Assembly: GCA_965603295.1 (NCBI GenBank)
Contig: CBFDCL010000056.1
Coordinates: 1-13,924, forward strand
DNA length: 13,924 bases
Source: JAFGWO01 sp965603295
GTDB taxonomy: Bacteria; BMS3Abin14
Direction: 5' to 3'
Positions 6,214 to 13,706 of the stretch are shown here, in pieces; position 1 is the stretch's first letter; each line of letters opens with the position of its first letter. The notes beneath the pieces were generated by a model. That model had not been told where the DNA came from, made no database searches, and saw only the letters and a program-made list of their open reading frames with translations. The position numbers and the translations under genes were made by a program.

Positions 6214-6837
6214 TTATACATCCCGGTGTTTCTCCGGAAGGATGGTGACTTTTCGCCCTTCGATGCAAAGGCGTCCCCGGGACCAGAGCCGGAGGGATTC
6301 GGGAAAAATACGGTGTTCTTCCTTGAGAATCCTTGCTGCAAGGGTATCCACCGTATCGTTATCCAGGATCGGGACAACGGCCTGGAGGATAATGGGCCCC
6401 GTGTCCGTCCCATCGTCCACGAAGTGGGTTGTGCATCCCGAGAATCGGACGCCGTAGTCGAACGCCTGCTGCTGTCCGTGGACCCCGGGGAAGCTTGGCA
6501 GGAGAGCGGGGTGAATGTTCATGATTCGGTGGCTGAAATGGTTGACGAACCGGGGGGTGAGGACCCTCATGAACCCGGCAAGAACCACCAGATCCACTCC
6601 GTAACCGTCCAATAGTACGATGAGTTTTTCCTCATACTCTTCCCTGCTGTCGAAGTCCCCGTGTTTCAGGACTTCGGTGGGGATCGAACATTTTTGAGCC
6701 CGGGTCAGACCGTAGGCTTCCTCCTTATTGCTCACGACGACGGCGATCTCGAGATCGAGATAGCCGGATTCCACGGAATCGATGATGGACTGGAGGTTTG
6801 TCCCGCCGCCTGAGATAAGAACAGCGATTTTCTTCAT
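6214..6837 (-). CDS. purN: Phosphoribosylglycinamide formyltransferase
   Basis: Transfers the formyl group of 10-formyltetrahydrofolate to GAR, the third step of de novo purine synthesis. The 207-aa length is typical. The phosphate-binding loop GGGTN is at residues 10-14. The catalytic triad of the family is present as Asn107 and His109 (MNIHPALLPSFPG) and Asp145 (THFVDDGTDTGPII), matching Asn106, His108 and Asp144 of the E. coli enzyme. The ATG at 6837 has GGAG 6 bp upstream. It follows purM by 65 bp on the same strand, a common bacterial pairing, and precedes the flavoprotein-like gene by 9 bp. A loose inverted repeat (gggtga 6859-6864, tcaccc 6892-6897) lies in the purM-purN gap. Confidence 0.96.
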   Translation of the reverse strand: MKKIAVLISGGGTNLQSIIDSVESGYLDLEIAVVVSNKEEAYGLTRAQKCSIPTEVLKHGDFDSREEYEEKLIVLLDGYGVDLVVLAGFMRVLTPRFVNHFSHRIMNIHPALLPSFPGVHGQQQAFDYGVRFSGCTTHFVDDGTDTGPIILQAVVPILDNDTVDTLAARILKEEHRIFPESLRLWSRGRLCIEGRKVTILPEKHRDV

Positions 6838-6902
6838 CTTTCGCTCCAGTGCAAGACAGGGTGAAGGCCGCAGATCACGGGCGGATGAGCGTCACCCAGG
6901 GT

Positions 6903-7943
6903 TCAGTCTGAAATCTGGACCGCCGGCTCATCACCGACCCTGGATTCAATGCGGCCCACTTCAAATACCTTTTCACCCGCATCGGACAGGGCCGCCGCCG
7001 TTTCCCCGGCCGTCTGCGGTGGGAGGATCACAATCATTCCAAGACCCATGTTGAAGGTGGAGTACATCTCAACCTCGGGAACGTTCCCGAGTTCTGATAT
7101 GAGGGGGAAGACGGGCGGCACTTCCCAGGACCCTTTCCTGATCATGGCTTTCATGGTTTCCGGGACCACCCGGGGGATATTGCCCCCGAAACCGCCTCCG
7201 GTGATATGCACCAGCCCGTGGAAAGGGAACCTCCCAAAGAGGGGAAGGAGGGATGGCGCATAGGAACGGTGCTGCTCAAGCAGCTCCTCCCCCACGGATC
7301 TTTTCAGGTCGGGATGGGGCTTTCCCGGATGGAGGCCGGCCATCTCAAGGAGTACTTTTCGGGCAAGGGAGTAGCCGTTGGTGTGCAGCCCCGAGGAGGC
7401 GAGTCCGAGGATCGTATCCCCCGGTGTGACGGCCTGTCCGGTGATGAGGTTTTCCCGTTCGACCACCCCGACGATCATACCTGCGAGGTCATATTCTCCC
7501 TTCGCGTAAAACCCGGGCATCTCGGCGGTTTCCCCTCCGAGCAGGGCGCATCCGTTTTCCGTGCAGGCCAAGGCGATGCCGCCGACAACCTCTTCCACGA
7601 TACCGGGCTTTAATTGGCCGGTGGCCAGGTAGTCCATGAAGAAAAGGGGACGTGCGCCCTGAACGAGGATGTCGTTGACACAATGGTTGACCAGGTCCCC
7701 GCCCACGGACCCATGCCGGTCCATCAGAAAAGCGATCTTAAGCTTGGTTCCAACGCCATCGACACTGGAAACGAGTACGGGATCGGGAGGGAACCCGTCG
7801 GTGGAAAAAAGGCCGCCGAACCCCCCTATCTCCCCCAGGACGGAAGGGCCTTGAGTGGACTTTACCGCTGAGGATATCCGCTTTTTCGCCTCATTAGCGG
7901 CGGAGATGTCGACACCGGCGTCGGAATATCGGGTTTCTTTCAT
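6903..7943 (-). CDS. purM: Phosphoribosylformylglycinamidine cyclo-ligase (AIR synthetase)
   Basis: Closes the imidazole ring of FGAM to give AIR, using ATP, in purine synthesis. The 346-aa product matches the family length (E. coli 345 aa). Conserved stretches include DAGVDI near the start (8-13), SVDGVGTK at 60-67, MDYLATGQL at 103-111, GGETAEMPGF at 136-145, HITGGGFGGNIPRV at 246-259 and FNMGLGMIV at 297-305. I chose ATG 7943 because it gives the usual short lead before DAGVDI. An in-frame TTG at 7967 (AAGGG 8 bp upstream) would add eight residues and cannot be excluded. It is the first gene of the minus-strand cluster purM-purN-flavoprotein-MEMO. Its upstream region can form several hairpins, one directly next to the alternative start. 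Confidence 0.95.
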   Translation of the reverse strand: MKETRYSDAGVDISAANEAKKRISSAVKSTQGPSVLGEIGGFGGLFSTDGFPPDPVLVSSVDGVGTKLKIAFLMDRHGSVGGDLVNHCVNDILVQGARPLFFMDYLATGQLKPGIVEEVVGGIALACTENGCALLGGETAEMPGFYAKGEYDLAGMIVGVVERENLITGQAVTPGDTILGLASSGLHTNGYSLARKVLLEMAGLHPGKPHPDLKRSVGEELLEQHRSYAPSLLPLFGRFPFHGLVHITGGGFGGNIPRVVPETMKAMIRKGSWEVPPVFPLISELGNVPEVEMYSTFNMGLGMIVILPPQTAGETAAALSDAGEKVFEVGRIESRVGDEPAVQISD

Positions 7944-7967
7944 GTCAGGGATTCTTGGGGGAGTCAA

Positions 7968-8216
7968 CCGTCGGGCCCTTCATTGGGCCGACCGGGGCTT
8001 CGCCAAAGTAGCCCAAATCCGGGGGGGCTGTCAAACGGGAAAAGAGAGAAGTTTCCAAGGGAACGGTCGGTGTTCCCATCGGTGGCGTCCCCAGATTTTA
8101 TTGGAAAAATGTAATAAATGATATATTTAACATGGAAGGGGCGCCGGGTAAAAATCAGAGGTTGAAGGTTGAAAGATTTAAATAACAACTTTCTGGGAAA
8201 GGATCAGAAGCCAGGG
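7968..8216. promoter_or_regulatory. Divergent promoter/leader region of purM (-) and the cinA-like gene (+)
   Basis: An AT-rich island at about 8094-8131 stands out from GC-rich surroundings and is the natural place for divergent promoters. On the plus strand ttggaa (8101-8106) and tatatt (8122-8127) resemble -35/-10 boxes but are only 15 bp apart. On the minus strand the best -10-like hexamer is TAAAAT (8100-8095), without a good -35. The purM side could carry a leader of about 120-150 nt with hairpins at 7970-7992, 7995-8014 and 8059-8077. A two-unit heptamer (aggttga twice, 8159-8172) precedes the cinA-like gene. Confidence 0.45.
7970..7992 (-). promoter_or_regulatory. Hairpin in the purM leader
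   Basis: On the minus strand GTCGGCCC (7992-7985) pairs with GGGCCCGAC (7978-7970), eight pairs with one bulged base around the loop AATGAA. It ends 27 bp before the purM ATG and covers the AAGGG that would serve the alternative TTG start. No U-run follows, so any control would be on translation rather than by intrinsic termination. This is inference from pairing only. Confidence 0.35.
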
Positions 8217-8927
8217 ATGGATGTCTCAAGGGTAGGACTTGCCGTTGTGGGGGATGAGGTTCTCCTCGGGGAGGTGGCCGACGAGAATGTGCGTCTTGTC
8301 GGGAAAGAGATCGGAAGGATCGGTGCGGACCTGGTTCTGGCCCTGATCCTCCCGGACGACGACGACTCCATGGTCCGTCACCTGACCTGGATGAAGGAAG
8401 AACTGGACTGGGTGGTGATCACCGGTGGTATTGGGACGACCCACGATGATCGCACTAGGGAGGTCGTGTCGAAAGTCACCGGCAGACCCCTTCGGGAGGA
8501 TCCGCGTGCTGTCCGGTTCCTGGAAAACCGCCTCGGCGGTCCTGTTCCCGAAAGCCTCGCAGTCCTTGCCATGGTCCCGGAGGGAGCGGATCTGATAGAG
8601 AACCCCGGGAAGTCAGCACAGGCTTTTTTTGTCGAGAACCTCATCGTTTTCCCCGGGATTCCCCGGCTTGTGGAATCCATGCTGGGTGTGCTCGAGGAAA
8701 ATCTGACCGGTTGTCCGGTTCGAACAAGGGAAATCTTTTCGGGGCTCTACGAATCCGAGATTGCCTCATGTGTTGCGGAAATTCAGGCGGGTAACCCCGG
8801 AGTCCGGATCGGTTCTTACCCCGTGACACGTGAGTCGGATCACCGCGTAAAACTGGTTATCAGGAGCAGGGATTTCGAAGCCCTGGAAGAAGCTGAAAAA
8901 CAGCTTCGGGCAAGGATCCCGGTGTAA
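8217..8927 (+). CDS. CinA N-terminal-domain protein (molybdopterin-binding-like fold)
   Basis: A 236-aa protein with the MoaB/MogA-like domain found at the N terminus of CinA. The opening LAVVGDEVLLGE (8-19) matches the CinA start. The loop GGIGTTHDD (70-78) corresponds to the GGLGPTxDD motif, and FPGIPRLVESM (145-155) matches the conserved FPGVP segment. A KH-like C-terminal region follows. The nicotinamide-nucleotide amidase domain of full-length CinA is absent, so this is the short form. Some full-length CinA proteins hydrolyse ADP-ribose through this domain; the short forms are uncharacterised as far as I know. ATG 8217 fits the family start. An in-frame TTG at 8169 has GAGG 7 bp upstream but adds 16 residues with no family counterpart. 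The next gene follows after 21 bp. Confidence 0.85.
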   Translation: MDVSRVGLAVVGDEVLLGEVADENVRLVGKEIGRIGADLVLALILPDDDDSMVRHLTWMKEELDWVVITGGIGTTHDDRTREVVSKVTGRPLREDPRAVRFLENRLGGPVPESLAVLAMVPEGADLIENPGKSAQAFFVENLIVFPGIPRLVESMLGVLEENLTGCPVRTREIFSGLYESEIASCVAEIQAGNPGVRIGSYPVTRESDHRVKLVIRSRDFEALEEAEKQLRARIPV

Positions 8928-8948
8928 GCGAACGGGGGAAACAACAGC

Positions 8949-9941
8949 ATGGAAAAAATAAGCCGGAAATCGGATTTCAGAGTGTGGATGATCTTCGCGT
9001 TCGTTCTCCTGCAGACGAGCACCGGGTGCACTTTCATGGAGAACCTGCGTAAGGATTCGGCGCCCGAAAGCGCCTCCCAGGAGATGATTGCGTCGGGCGA
9101 GTCTGTGGACCGGAGAACAGCCGAACTGGCCGTTCTGGAGGAATCCGCCCGCGGCCGGGCCGCGGGGGAGATCGTCCTTGCCCGGACCGTCCTCGAGGAA
9201 ATGGTGTATTTCAACGGGAAGGGTAATGCGGAGGAGGTCAGGCGTTTAGACGGTATTATGGAAAAGGCCCTCGATTCTGCCAGGGGAACCATCGAAAAGG
9301 GTCCGGACCCCGCGTCCGAAAAGGCCGACAGGCTTGAGAAGGAGAACAGGACTTTGCGATCAAGGGTGGACAAGGCCGAATCCAGGGCCGCCGAACTCCA
9401 GGAAGACCTGTTTGCCAAGGAAACGGTCTCCGAGATCAAGATCGAGTCCCTGGTCAGGCGGCTTGAAACAGCGGAGAAAGCGAGGAACGACGCAATCCGG
9501 GAGGTTGTGCGAACAAGGTCGAGGATTGAGGGCATGGCCTCGAAGGCCGAGGCGTCAGCCATGTTCGCCGAAGCGAGGGTCCTCGTTGACCGCATGAACG
9601 AGGATGCTTTCAACGACCGGGCGCAGGATGATCTCCAACTGGCCCGTGGTTATCTGGCTTCCGGAAAAAAGGCCCTTGATGCGGGAAACTCCGGGGGCGC
9701 AGCTTATCTGTTTGACCTGGTTTCGAGCGTCTATGAGGTTTTCAGGACCTCGAATCCGCGAAAGGTTACAGTCGGCGTCAAAAAGGCCCTGGTGTATAAA
9801 ACCCCTTCCGGATCCTCTGCGGTGACAGGTTCCCTTTCCCGGGGACAAACGGCCGTTGGTCTTCAGCTCCAGGGAGACCGCGTGCAGGTAAAGATCCCGT
9901 CAGGCCTGACCGGCTGGGTCAGGAAGAACCAGGTTCATTAA
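8949..9941 (+). CDS. Putative lipoprotein with coiled coil and C-terminal bacterial SH3 domain
   Basis: A 330-aa protein of unknown role, probably in the cell envelope. Residues 12-26 are hydrophobic and end STGC with Cys27, a fair but non-ideal lipobox (Ser at -3). The middle is almost entirely helical and charged. About 115-200 is likely coiled coil (DRLEKENRTLRSRVDKAESR). The segment FNDRAQDDLQLARGYLASGK around 200-250 recalls the alanine-rich helical hairpins of DUF4398-type envelope lipoproteins. Residues 272-330 form an SH3_3-like domain ending LTGWVRKNQVH, a module often linked to peptidoglycan. ATG 8949 has GGGGG about 10 bp upstream. It lies 21 bp after the cinA-like gene, so the two are probably co-transcribed. 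Its last 23 bp overlap the end of the opposing GGDEF gene. Confidence 0.75.
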   Translation: MEKISRKSDFRVWMIFAFVLLQTSTGCTFMENLRKDSAPESASQEMIASGESVDRRTAELAVLEESARGRAAGEIVLARTVLEEMVYFNGKGNAEEVRRLDGIMEKALDSARGTIEKGPDPASEKADRLEKENRTLRSRVDKAESRAAELQEDLFAKETVSEIKIESLVRRLETAEKARNDAIREVVRTRSRIEGMASKAEASAMFAEARVLVDRMNEDAFNDRAQDDLQLARGYLASGKKALDAGNSGGAAYLFDLVSSVYEVFRTSNPRKVTVGVKKALVYKTPSGSSAVTGSLSRGQTAVGLQLQGDRVQVKIPSGLTGWVRKNQVH

Positions 9942-11601
9942 AGACACGGACGCAGTCACGGCCGGCCTCCTTGGCCATGTAAAGGGCTGAATCGGCCGCG
10001 TCGATGACCTCCGTGTAATCTATCCCGTCAACCGGGGCGGTGGCCACTCCAATACTGACGGTGATCCTCGTATTTTCCCCCTTCAGGTGGAAGATGTTGC
10101 CGGCAACGGTTTTTCGCAGTTTTTCTGCCGTCATTCCCCCGCCTTCCTTGTCGGTGTGGTTCAGGCAGATGATCCATTCTTCTCCCCCGAAGCGCCCGAC
10201 GACATCGCTTTGTCGGACGCTTCCCACAAGGATGTCTCCAACCTGCCTGAGCGCTTCGTCTCCCGCGATGTGACCGTACGTATCGTTGTATTTCTTGAAG
10301 TTGTCCAGGTCGAGCATGAGAACCGTTAGAGGGTGCCGTGTCCGTGCGACCAGCTGCAGTTCCCTTGTGAGATAATCTTTGACGTATCTCCTGTTATGAC
10401 GGCCGGTAAGCGAATCGGTATTGGTCATCTTGCGGAGTTGATCGTTTGCGGTGTTGATCTCCTCGAGGCTCTCCTTGAGGCTGGTCGACATGCTGTTGAA
10501 GGTTGCAATGAATTCGCCCAGTTCCCCCCTGGCAGAGGACTCAACCTGAAGGCCCGGTTTCCCGGACCGGATGCGCCGGGAAACCCGACTTAACTCCTCC
10601 AGGGGCAGCACGAGGGTCCTGGCAAGAAGAACGGCGGGAACCAGGAAGATGCCGGCGAGAGCCAGGGCCATGAGGATCATCTGAAACCGGAAGATGATCA
10701 GGGGCGAGAAAGCCTCTTTTCGGGAGGTCTCGAGAACGATCCCCCACGGTAGGGATGTCATGGGAATTGCCGTGGCAATGACCTCCCTGCCGTTGATGCC
10801 TGTGTAGATGAAGTGAGTGCCGGTTTCCTGGAGAAGGGCGACGGCATCGGCGGGGGCTGTTGTCCCGGGCGCAAGATCGAGGTTGGCTCCCTTGATGTTT
10901 CCTTCCCCGTCCATAAGGTAGACGACTGATCCGGCCGGGGTCAGTGCCCGGACCGTTTCGGTCAGGAGGTTTCTCCCGATCCGGGCGGTAAAGACGGCCG
11001 AGCCGTGCCCCCCGGCAAGCTCCATCTTCTGGGCCACCACCAGTCTTGAGGATCCGTTGTCGCTGATCTCCATGACCACAGGGGAGGTTCCCAGAAAGTC
11101 AAGCGTTTCGGCAGAATCCATAAAATTCGCTTCCGGAGGCTGAGCTGCCAGGGGTGAACCGTCCGGCCCCAGTATGGTTATGGCGTCAAAGTGCGGGGAG
11201 TCCTCAAGGAGGTAGGAAATGTAACGGTTTACGTTACTGGCCGATTCGGCCCGTTTCTGTGGAACCGTTTTCCCCATGAGGGTTCTCACCTCCTCCCGAA
11301 GGAGGAGGGAAGTCAAGGCGAAATCCTGAACGTCGTTGGCCCTGGTATCGATCCAGTCGAAGACCTGCTCGGCAAGTCTTTCGGTCTTGGATTCGATCTC
11401 CCGGAAGACCTGTTCCCTGAGGATGTTGCTGATCCTGCTGCTGGCAAGCCAGCCGGCCAGGAATGACGGCACCAGGACGCTGACCACCACGATGCCCAGT
11501 ACCTGAAAACGCAGGGTCCCGAAACGTTCCACGGCAAGGGAAAGGGACTTCGCAAAGGCGTTTTTGGTTTCTGCCTGGCTGTTCTTCGTTGGATTCTTCA
11601 T
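9919..11601 (-). CDS. Membrane diguanylate cyclase: Cache sensor, HAMP, GGDEF
   Basis: A 560-aa inner-membrane signalling protein predicted to make c-di-GMP from two GTP. Order: transmembrane helix at 33-53; a periplasmic region of about 250 residues with dCache-like character (ITILGPDGSPLAAQ, TSLPWGIVLETS); a second helix at 306-328; HAMP at 329-381; GGDEF at 392-555. The domain opens TDSLTGRHNRRY and has the metal-binding stretch LMLDLDNFKKYNDTYGH. The inhibitory I-site RQSD (463-466) stands five residues before the active loop. That loop reads GGEEW (472-476), not GGEEF. GGEEF is a common active form; tryptophan at the fifth position is unusual, so activity is likely but not certain. The ATG overlaps the upstream HD-GYP stop as ATGA, indicating translational coupling. 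Confidence 0.93.
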   Translation of the reverse strand: MKNPTKNSQAETKNAFAKSLSLAVERFGTLRFQVLGIVVVSVLVPSFLAGWLASSRISNILREQVFREIESKTERLAEQVFDWIDTRANDVQDFALTSLLLREEVRTLMGKTVPQKRAESASNVNRYISYLLEDSPHFDAITILGPDGSPLAAQPPEANFMDSAETLDFLGTSPVVMEISDNGSSRLVVAQKMELAGGHGSAVFTARIGRNLLTETVRALTPAGSVVYLMDGEGNIKGANLDLAPGTTAPADAVALLQETGTHFIYTGINGREVIATAIPMTSLPWGIVLETSRKEAFSPLIIFRFQMILMALALAGIFLVPAVLLARTLVLPLEELSRVSRRIRSGKPGLQVESSARGELGEFIATFNSMSTSLKESLEEINTANDQLRKMTNTDSLTGRHNRRYVKDYLTRELQLVARTRHPLTVLMLDLDNFKKYNDTYGHIAGDEALRQVGDILVGSVRQSDVVGRFGGEEWIICLNHTDKEGGGMTAEKLRKTVAGNIFHLKGENTRITVSIGVATAPVDGIDYTEVIDAADSALYMAKEAGRDCVRVFNEPGSS

Positions 11602-13082
11602 CCGACCATCAGATCCATGCCTTCGGCAGTCATCGAGCGGACGATCCTGCTGAGGATCTCAACAACTTCGGGGTCAAACTGGGTGCCGGCGTGCGTTTCC
11701 ATCTCCACCAGGGCCTCTTCAGTGCTGAGGGGATCCCGGTAAGGGCGTTCCGTGGTCATGGCGTCAAAGGCGTCGGCGCCCGCCAGAATTCTCGCTTCGG
11801 GCAGGATGTCATCCTTTGACCGGCCTTCCGGATAGCCCTTTCCGTCGGGCCTTTCGTGGTGCTGGAGAACCGCGAGTTTGATCCTTTCGTCGAAATCGAG
11901 GGGCTCCAGGATCCTGTATCCGATGAGGGGGTGGAGCTTGATCTTGTCGTATTCATCCATGTCCAGGGAGCCGGGCTTATTCAGGATGCTCAGTTCAACC
12001 GTGATCTTCCCGATGTCGTGGAGGACCCCCGCCTGCTGGATAACCTCCAGCTGTTCAAGGGAAAATCCCATCTGCTCGGCGATGAGCACCGAATACCGCG
12101 TTACCCGCTCGGAATGCCCGCGTGTGTACATGTCCTTGGATTCCACCGCGACGATGAGGGACTGAACCATGGAGAAATAGTTTTTCTGGATCCTCTCCAG
12201 AAGCAGGGTGTTCTGGATAGCCATGGCTGTTTCGGAGGCGATGGTGGTCAGGAGGGTTTTCTCGTCCTCGGTAAAGGGCAGCCCAGACTCCCGGTTGACC
12301 AGGGAAATGACCCCGATGAGTTCCTCCCTGATCATGATGGGCGCCGCTATGGAAGTGTGTCTTTCGTAACCCATGAGGCTGGTGGGGAAAAAAGCGTCCT
12401 GGCTGTGAAAATCCTTTACCAGCAGTGGCTTGTTGTTCTTGGCGACCCATCCCGCAAGTCCGAACCCTACCGGGTAGGAACGCCGGATCGGTTGTTCCTG
12501 ATCGGGAATCCCCTGTGAGTATTCCAGGATCAGTTCGTTCCGTTCCTTATCAAGGAGGAGAAGGTGCCCGATCTGGGCCTGGAGCAGCTCTGCCGGCAGT
12601 GACACCGCCATGCGGTAGATCTGTTTCTTGTCGTGTTCCATCCCTAGCATTTTGCTGATCTGGTTCAGAGCCGAGAGCCTGTTGATGGCCTCGTTCAGGC
12701 TGACGTTGATCTCCTCGAGGTCGCGGTTGAGCATGGAAATCGTCTCGTTGGCCAGTTGGGTCTCGCTCAACTGGTGCTCGAGCTGCCTTGCAAGGTTTTC
12801 CTTCTCCAGGAGATGGGCCATCTCCTCTTTTTCGAAGGCCAGCATCTTCTGTTGGAACTGTTCCATCCTTTGCAGGTCCCTCAGGGCGCTGGAAAGAAGG
12901 GCATACTGATCGGCGGCCTTGGAAAGGATCGGGAAAACCGTTGACGGAACCCGGCGGCTGAAATCCCCTTTCTTCAAGAAGGATGCCCATCGGTTCAAGC
13001 GGTATGTGAAGAGGATGGTGTAAAGGACAACCCCAGTCAGGAGGAAAGTAATTAATAGCAGGATTGTGACGGCGAGATCCAA
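11598..13082 (-). CDS. Membrane-anchored GAF/HD-GYP c-di-GMP phosphodiesterase
   Basis: A 494-aa protein predicted to degrade c-di-GMP. Order: one transmembrane helix at 4-26; a long coiled coil at about 68-138; a GAF domain at about 148-295 (GLAGWVAKNNKPLLV, TSIAAPIMIREELIGVISLV); HD-GYP at about 308-486. The catalytic HDIGK begins at His355-Asp356 and HHERPDGKGYPEG spans 408-420, so all signature residues are present. I chose TTG 13082 because GAGG lies 9 bp upstream and the protein then begins directly at the membrane helix. An ATG at 13193 is also in frame but has no Shine-Dalgarno and adds 37 proline-rich residues with no domain. The 4-bp overlap with the GGDEF gene makes these an opposed synthesis/degradation pair. 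Confidence 0.9.
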   Translation of the reverse strand: MDLAVTILLLITFLLTGVVLYTILFTYRLNRWASFLKKGDFSRRVPSTVFPILSKAADQYALLSSALRDLQRMEQFQQKMLAFEKEEMAHLLEKENLARQLEHQLSETQLANETISMLNRDLEEINVSLNEAINRLSALNQISKMLGMEHDKKQIYRMAVSLPAELLQAQIGHLLLLDKERNELILEYSQGIPDQEQPIRRSYPVGFGLAGWVAKNNKPLLVKDFHSQDAFFPTSLMGYERHTSIAAPIMIREELIGVISLVNRESGLPFTEDEKTLLTTIASETAMAIQNTLLLERIQKNYFSMVQSLIVAVESKDMYTRGHSERVTRYSVLIAEQMGFSLEQLEVIQQAGVLHDIGKITVELSILNKPGSLDMDEYDKIKLHPLIGYRILEPLDFDERIKLAVLQHHERPDGKGYPEGRSKDDILPEARILAGADAFDAMTTERPYRDPLSTEEALVEMETHAGTQFDPEVVEILSRIVRSMTAEGMDLMVG

Positions 13083-13445
13083 TTTGACAAGCCTCACTGC
13101 AGGTGGTGTGTCAGCCGCCGCAGTTCGGTGCCCATTTGGCCCGTTTGGCGGCGGAAAAATTAATGGACCGGCAAACAGCCAACCCGAACACATATTAATA
13201 GCAAAGTCGGGTCAACCCGGCAAGCCGAAGCCGTATGGTTCTTCCCGATTCCGGACAAAGTTCCGTTGCCCGAATGGGAACGATGTGATAAGTGGAGCGG
13301 GGTCGGTCCCAAGGACATTTAACGGAATATTGATTGACCGGTGAACCTTCACAGGCTCCGGACAGGCTGGTGATTGATAAACGGATGAAAAGCGGTCACC
13401 CGGTGGAACTGTATTTTTTGACTTGTTGATGGCAAATTGATCCCT
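13083..13445. other. Divergent spacer between the HD-GYP and DUF2065 genes
   Basis: No convincing gene is seen, apart from the possible HD-GYP N-terminal extension up to 13193. Features noted: a 7-bp inverted pair ccgccgc/gcggcgg (about 13113-13155), a 12-bp palindrome CGGGT-ca-ACCCG (13208-13219), and two copies of acaggct 11 bp apart (13351-13357 and 13362-13368). A TTGACT (13418-13423) lies upstream of the DUF2065 gene but has no -10 match at 17 bp. Both promoters must lie here or nearby; I cannot place them with confidence, and I see no c-di-GMP riboswitch consensus. Confidence 0.45.
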
Positions 13446-13649
13446 ATGAAATTCCAGATCAACATTTTTCTCGCCGCAGTCGGCCTGGCTTTTATCTTTG
13501 AAAGCCTGCCGTATTTCCTCGCACCGGATGCGGTGAAAAGGCTGATGGTCCGGGTGATTGGAACACCCCCATTCTCCCTGAGGCTTGTGGGGTTGGCCGG
13601 AATGGTGGCGGGCCTGGCGCTTATCGCTTTTTCCCGGTTTATCGGCTGA
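13446..13649 (+). CDS. Small DUF2065 (YjeT-like) membrane protein
   Basis: A 67-aa protein with two hydrophobic helices, at about 5-22 (IFLAAVGLAFIFESLPYF) and 46-64, joined by a short basic loop. The pattern of the ExLPYFLAP segment followed by RLVGLAGMVAGLALI matches the DUF2065 family, widespread in proteobacteria and of unknown function. It should sit in the inner membrane with both ends on the same side. ATG 13446 is the family-like start; an in-frame TTG at 13437 would add three residues. No clear Shine-Dalgarno precedes either. It is followed by a secreted-protein gene 57 bp downstream on the same strand, possibly in one transcript. Confidence 0.8.
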   Translation: MKFQINIFLAAVGLAFIFESLPYFLAPDAVKRLMVRVIGTPPFSLRLVGLAGMVAGLALIAFSRFIG

Positions 13650-13706
13650 CGGATCGCTTTTCCATCTTATTAAGAATCGGGATGAACGACGCGGAGGGCG
13701 GATTGT

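Noticed and set aside
5716..6615. 299-codon plus-strand frame opposite the flavoprotein-like gene and purN
   Set aside because: It spans the boundary of two genes on the other strand, and purN there is certain from its catalytic residues.
13290..13320. Sigma-54-type promoter upstream of the HD-GYP gene (minus strand GG-N10-GC)
   Set aside because: The GG and GC pairs have the right spacing but the rest of the -24/-12 consensus does not match; chance in GC-rich DNA.
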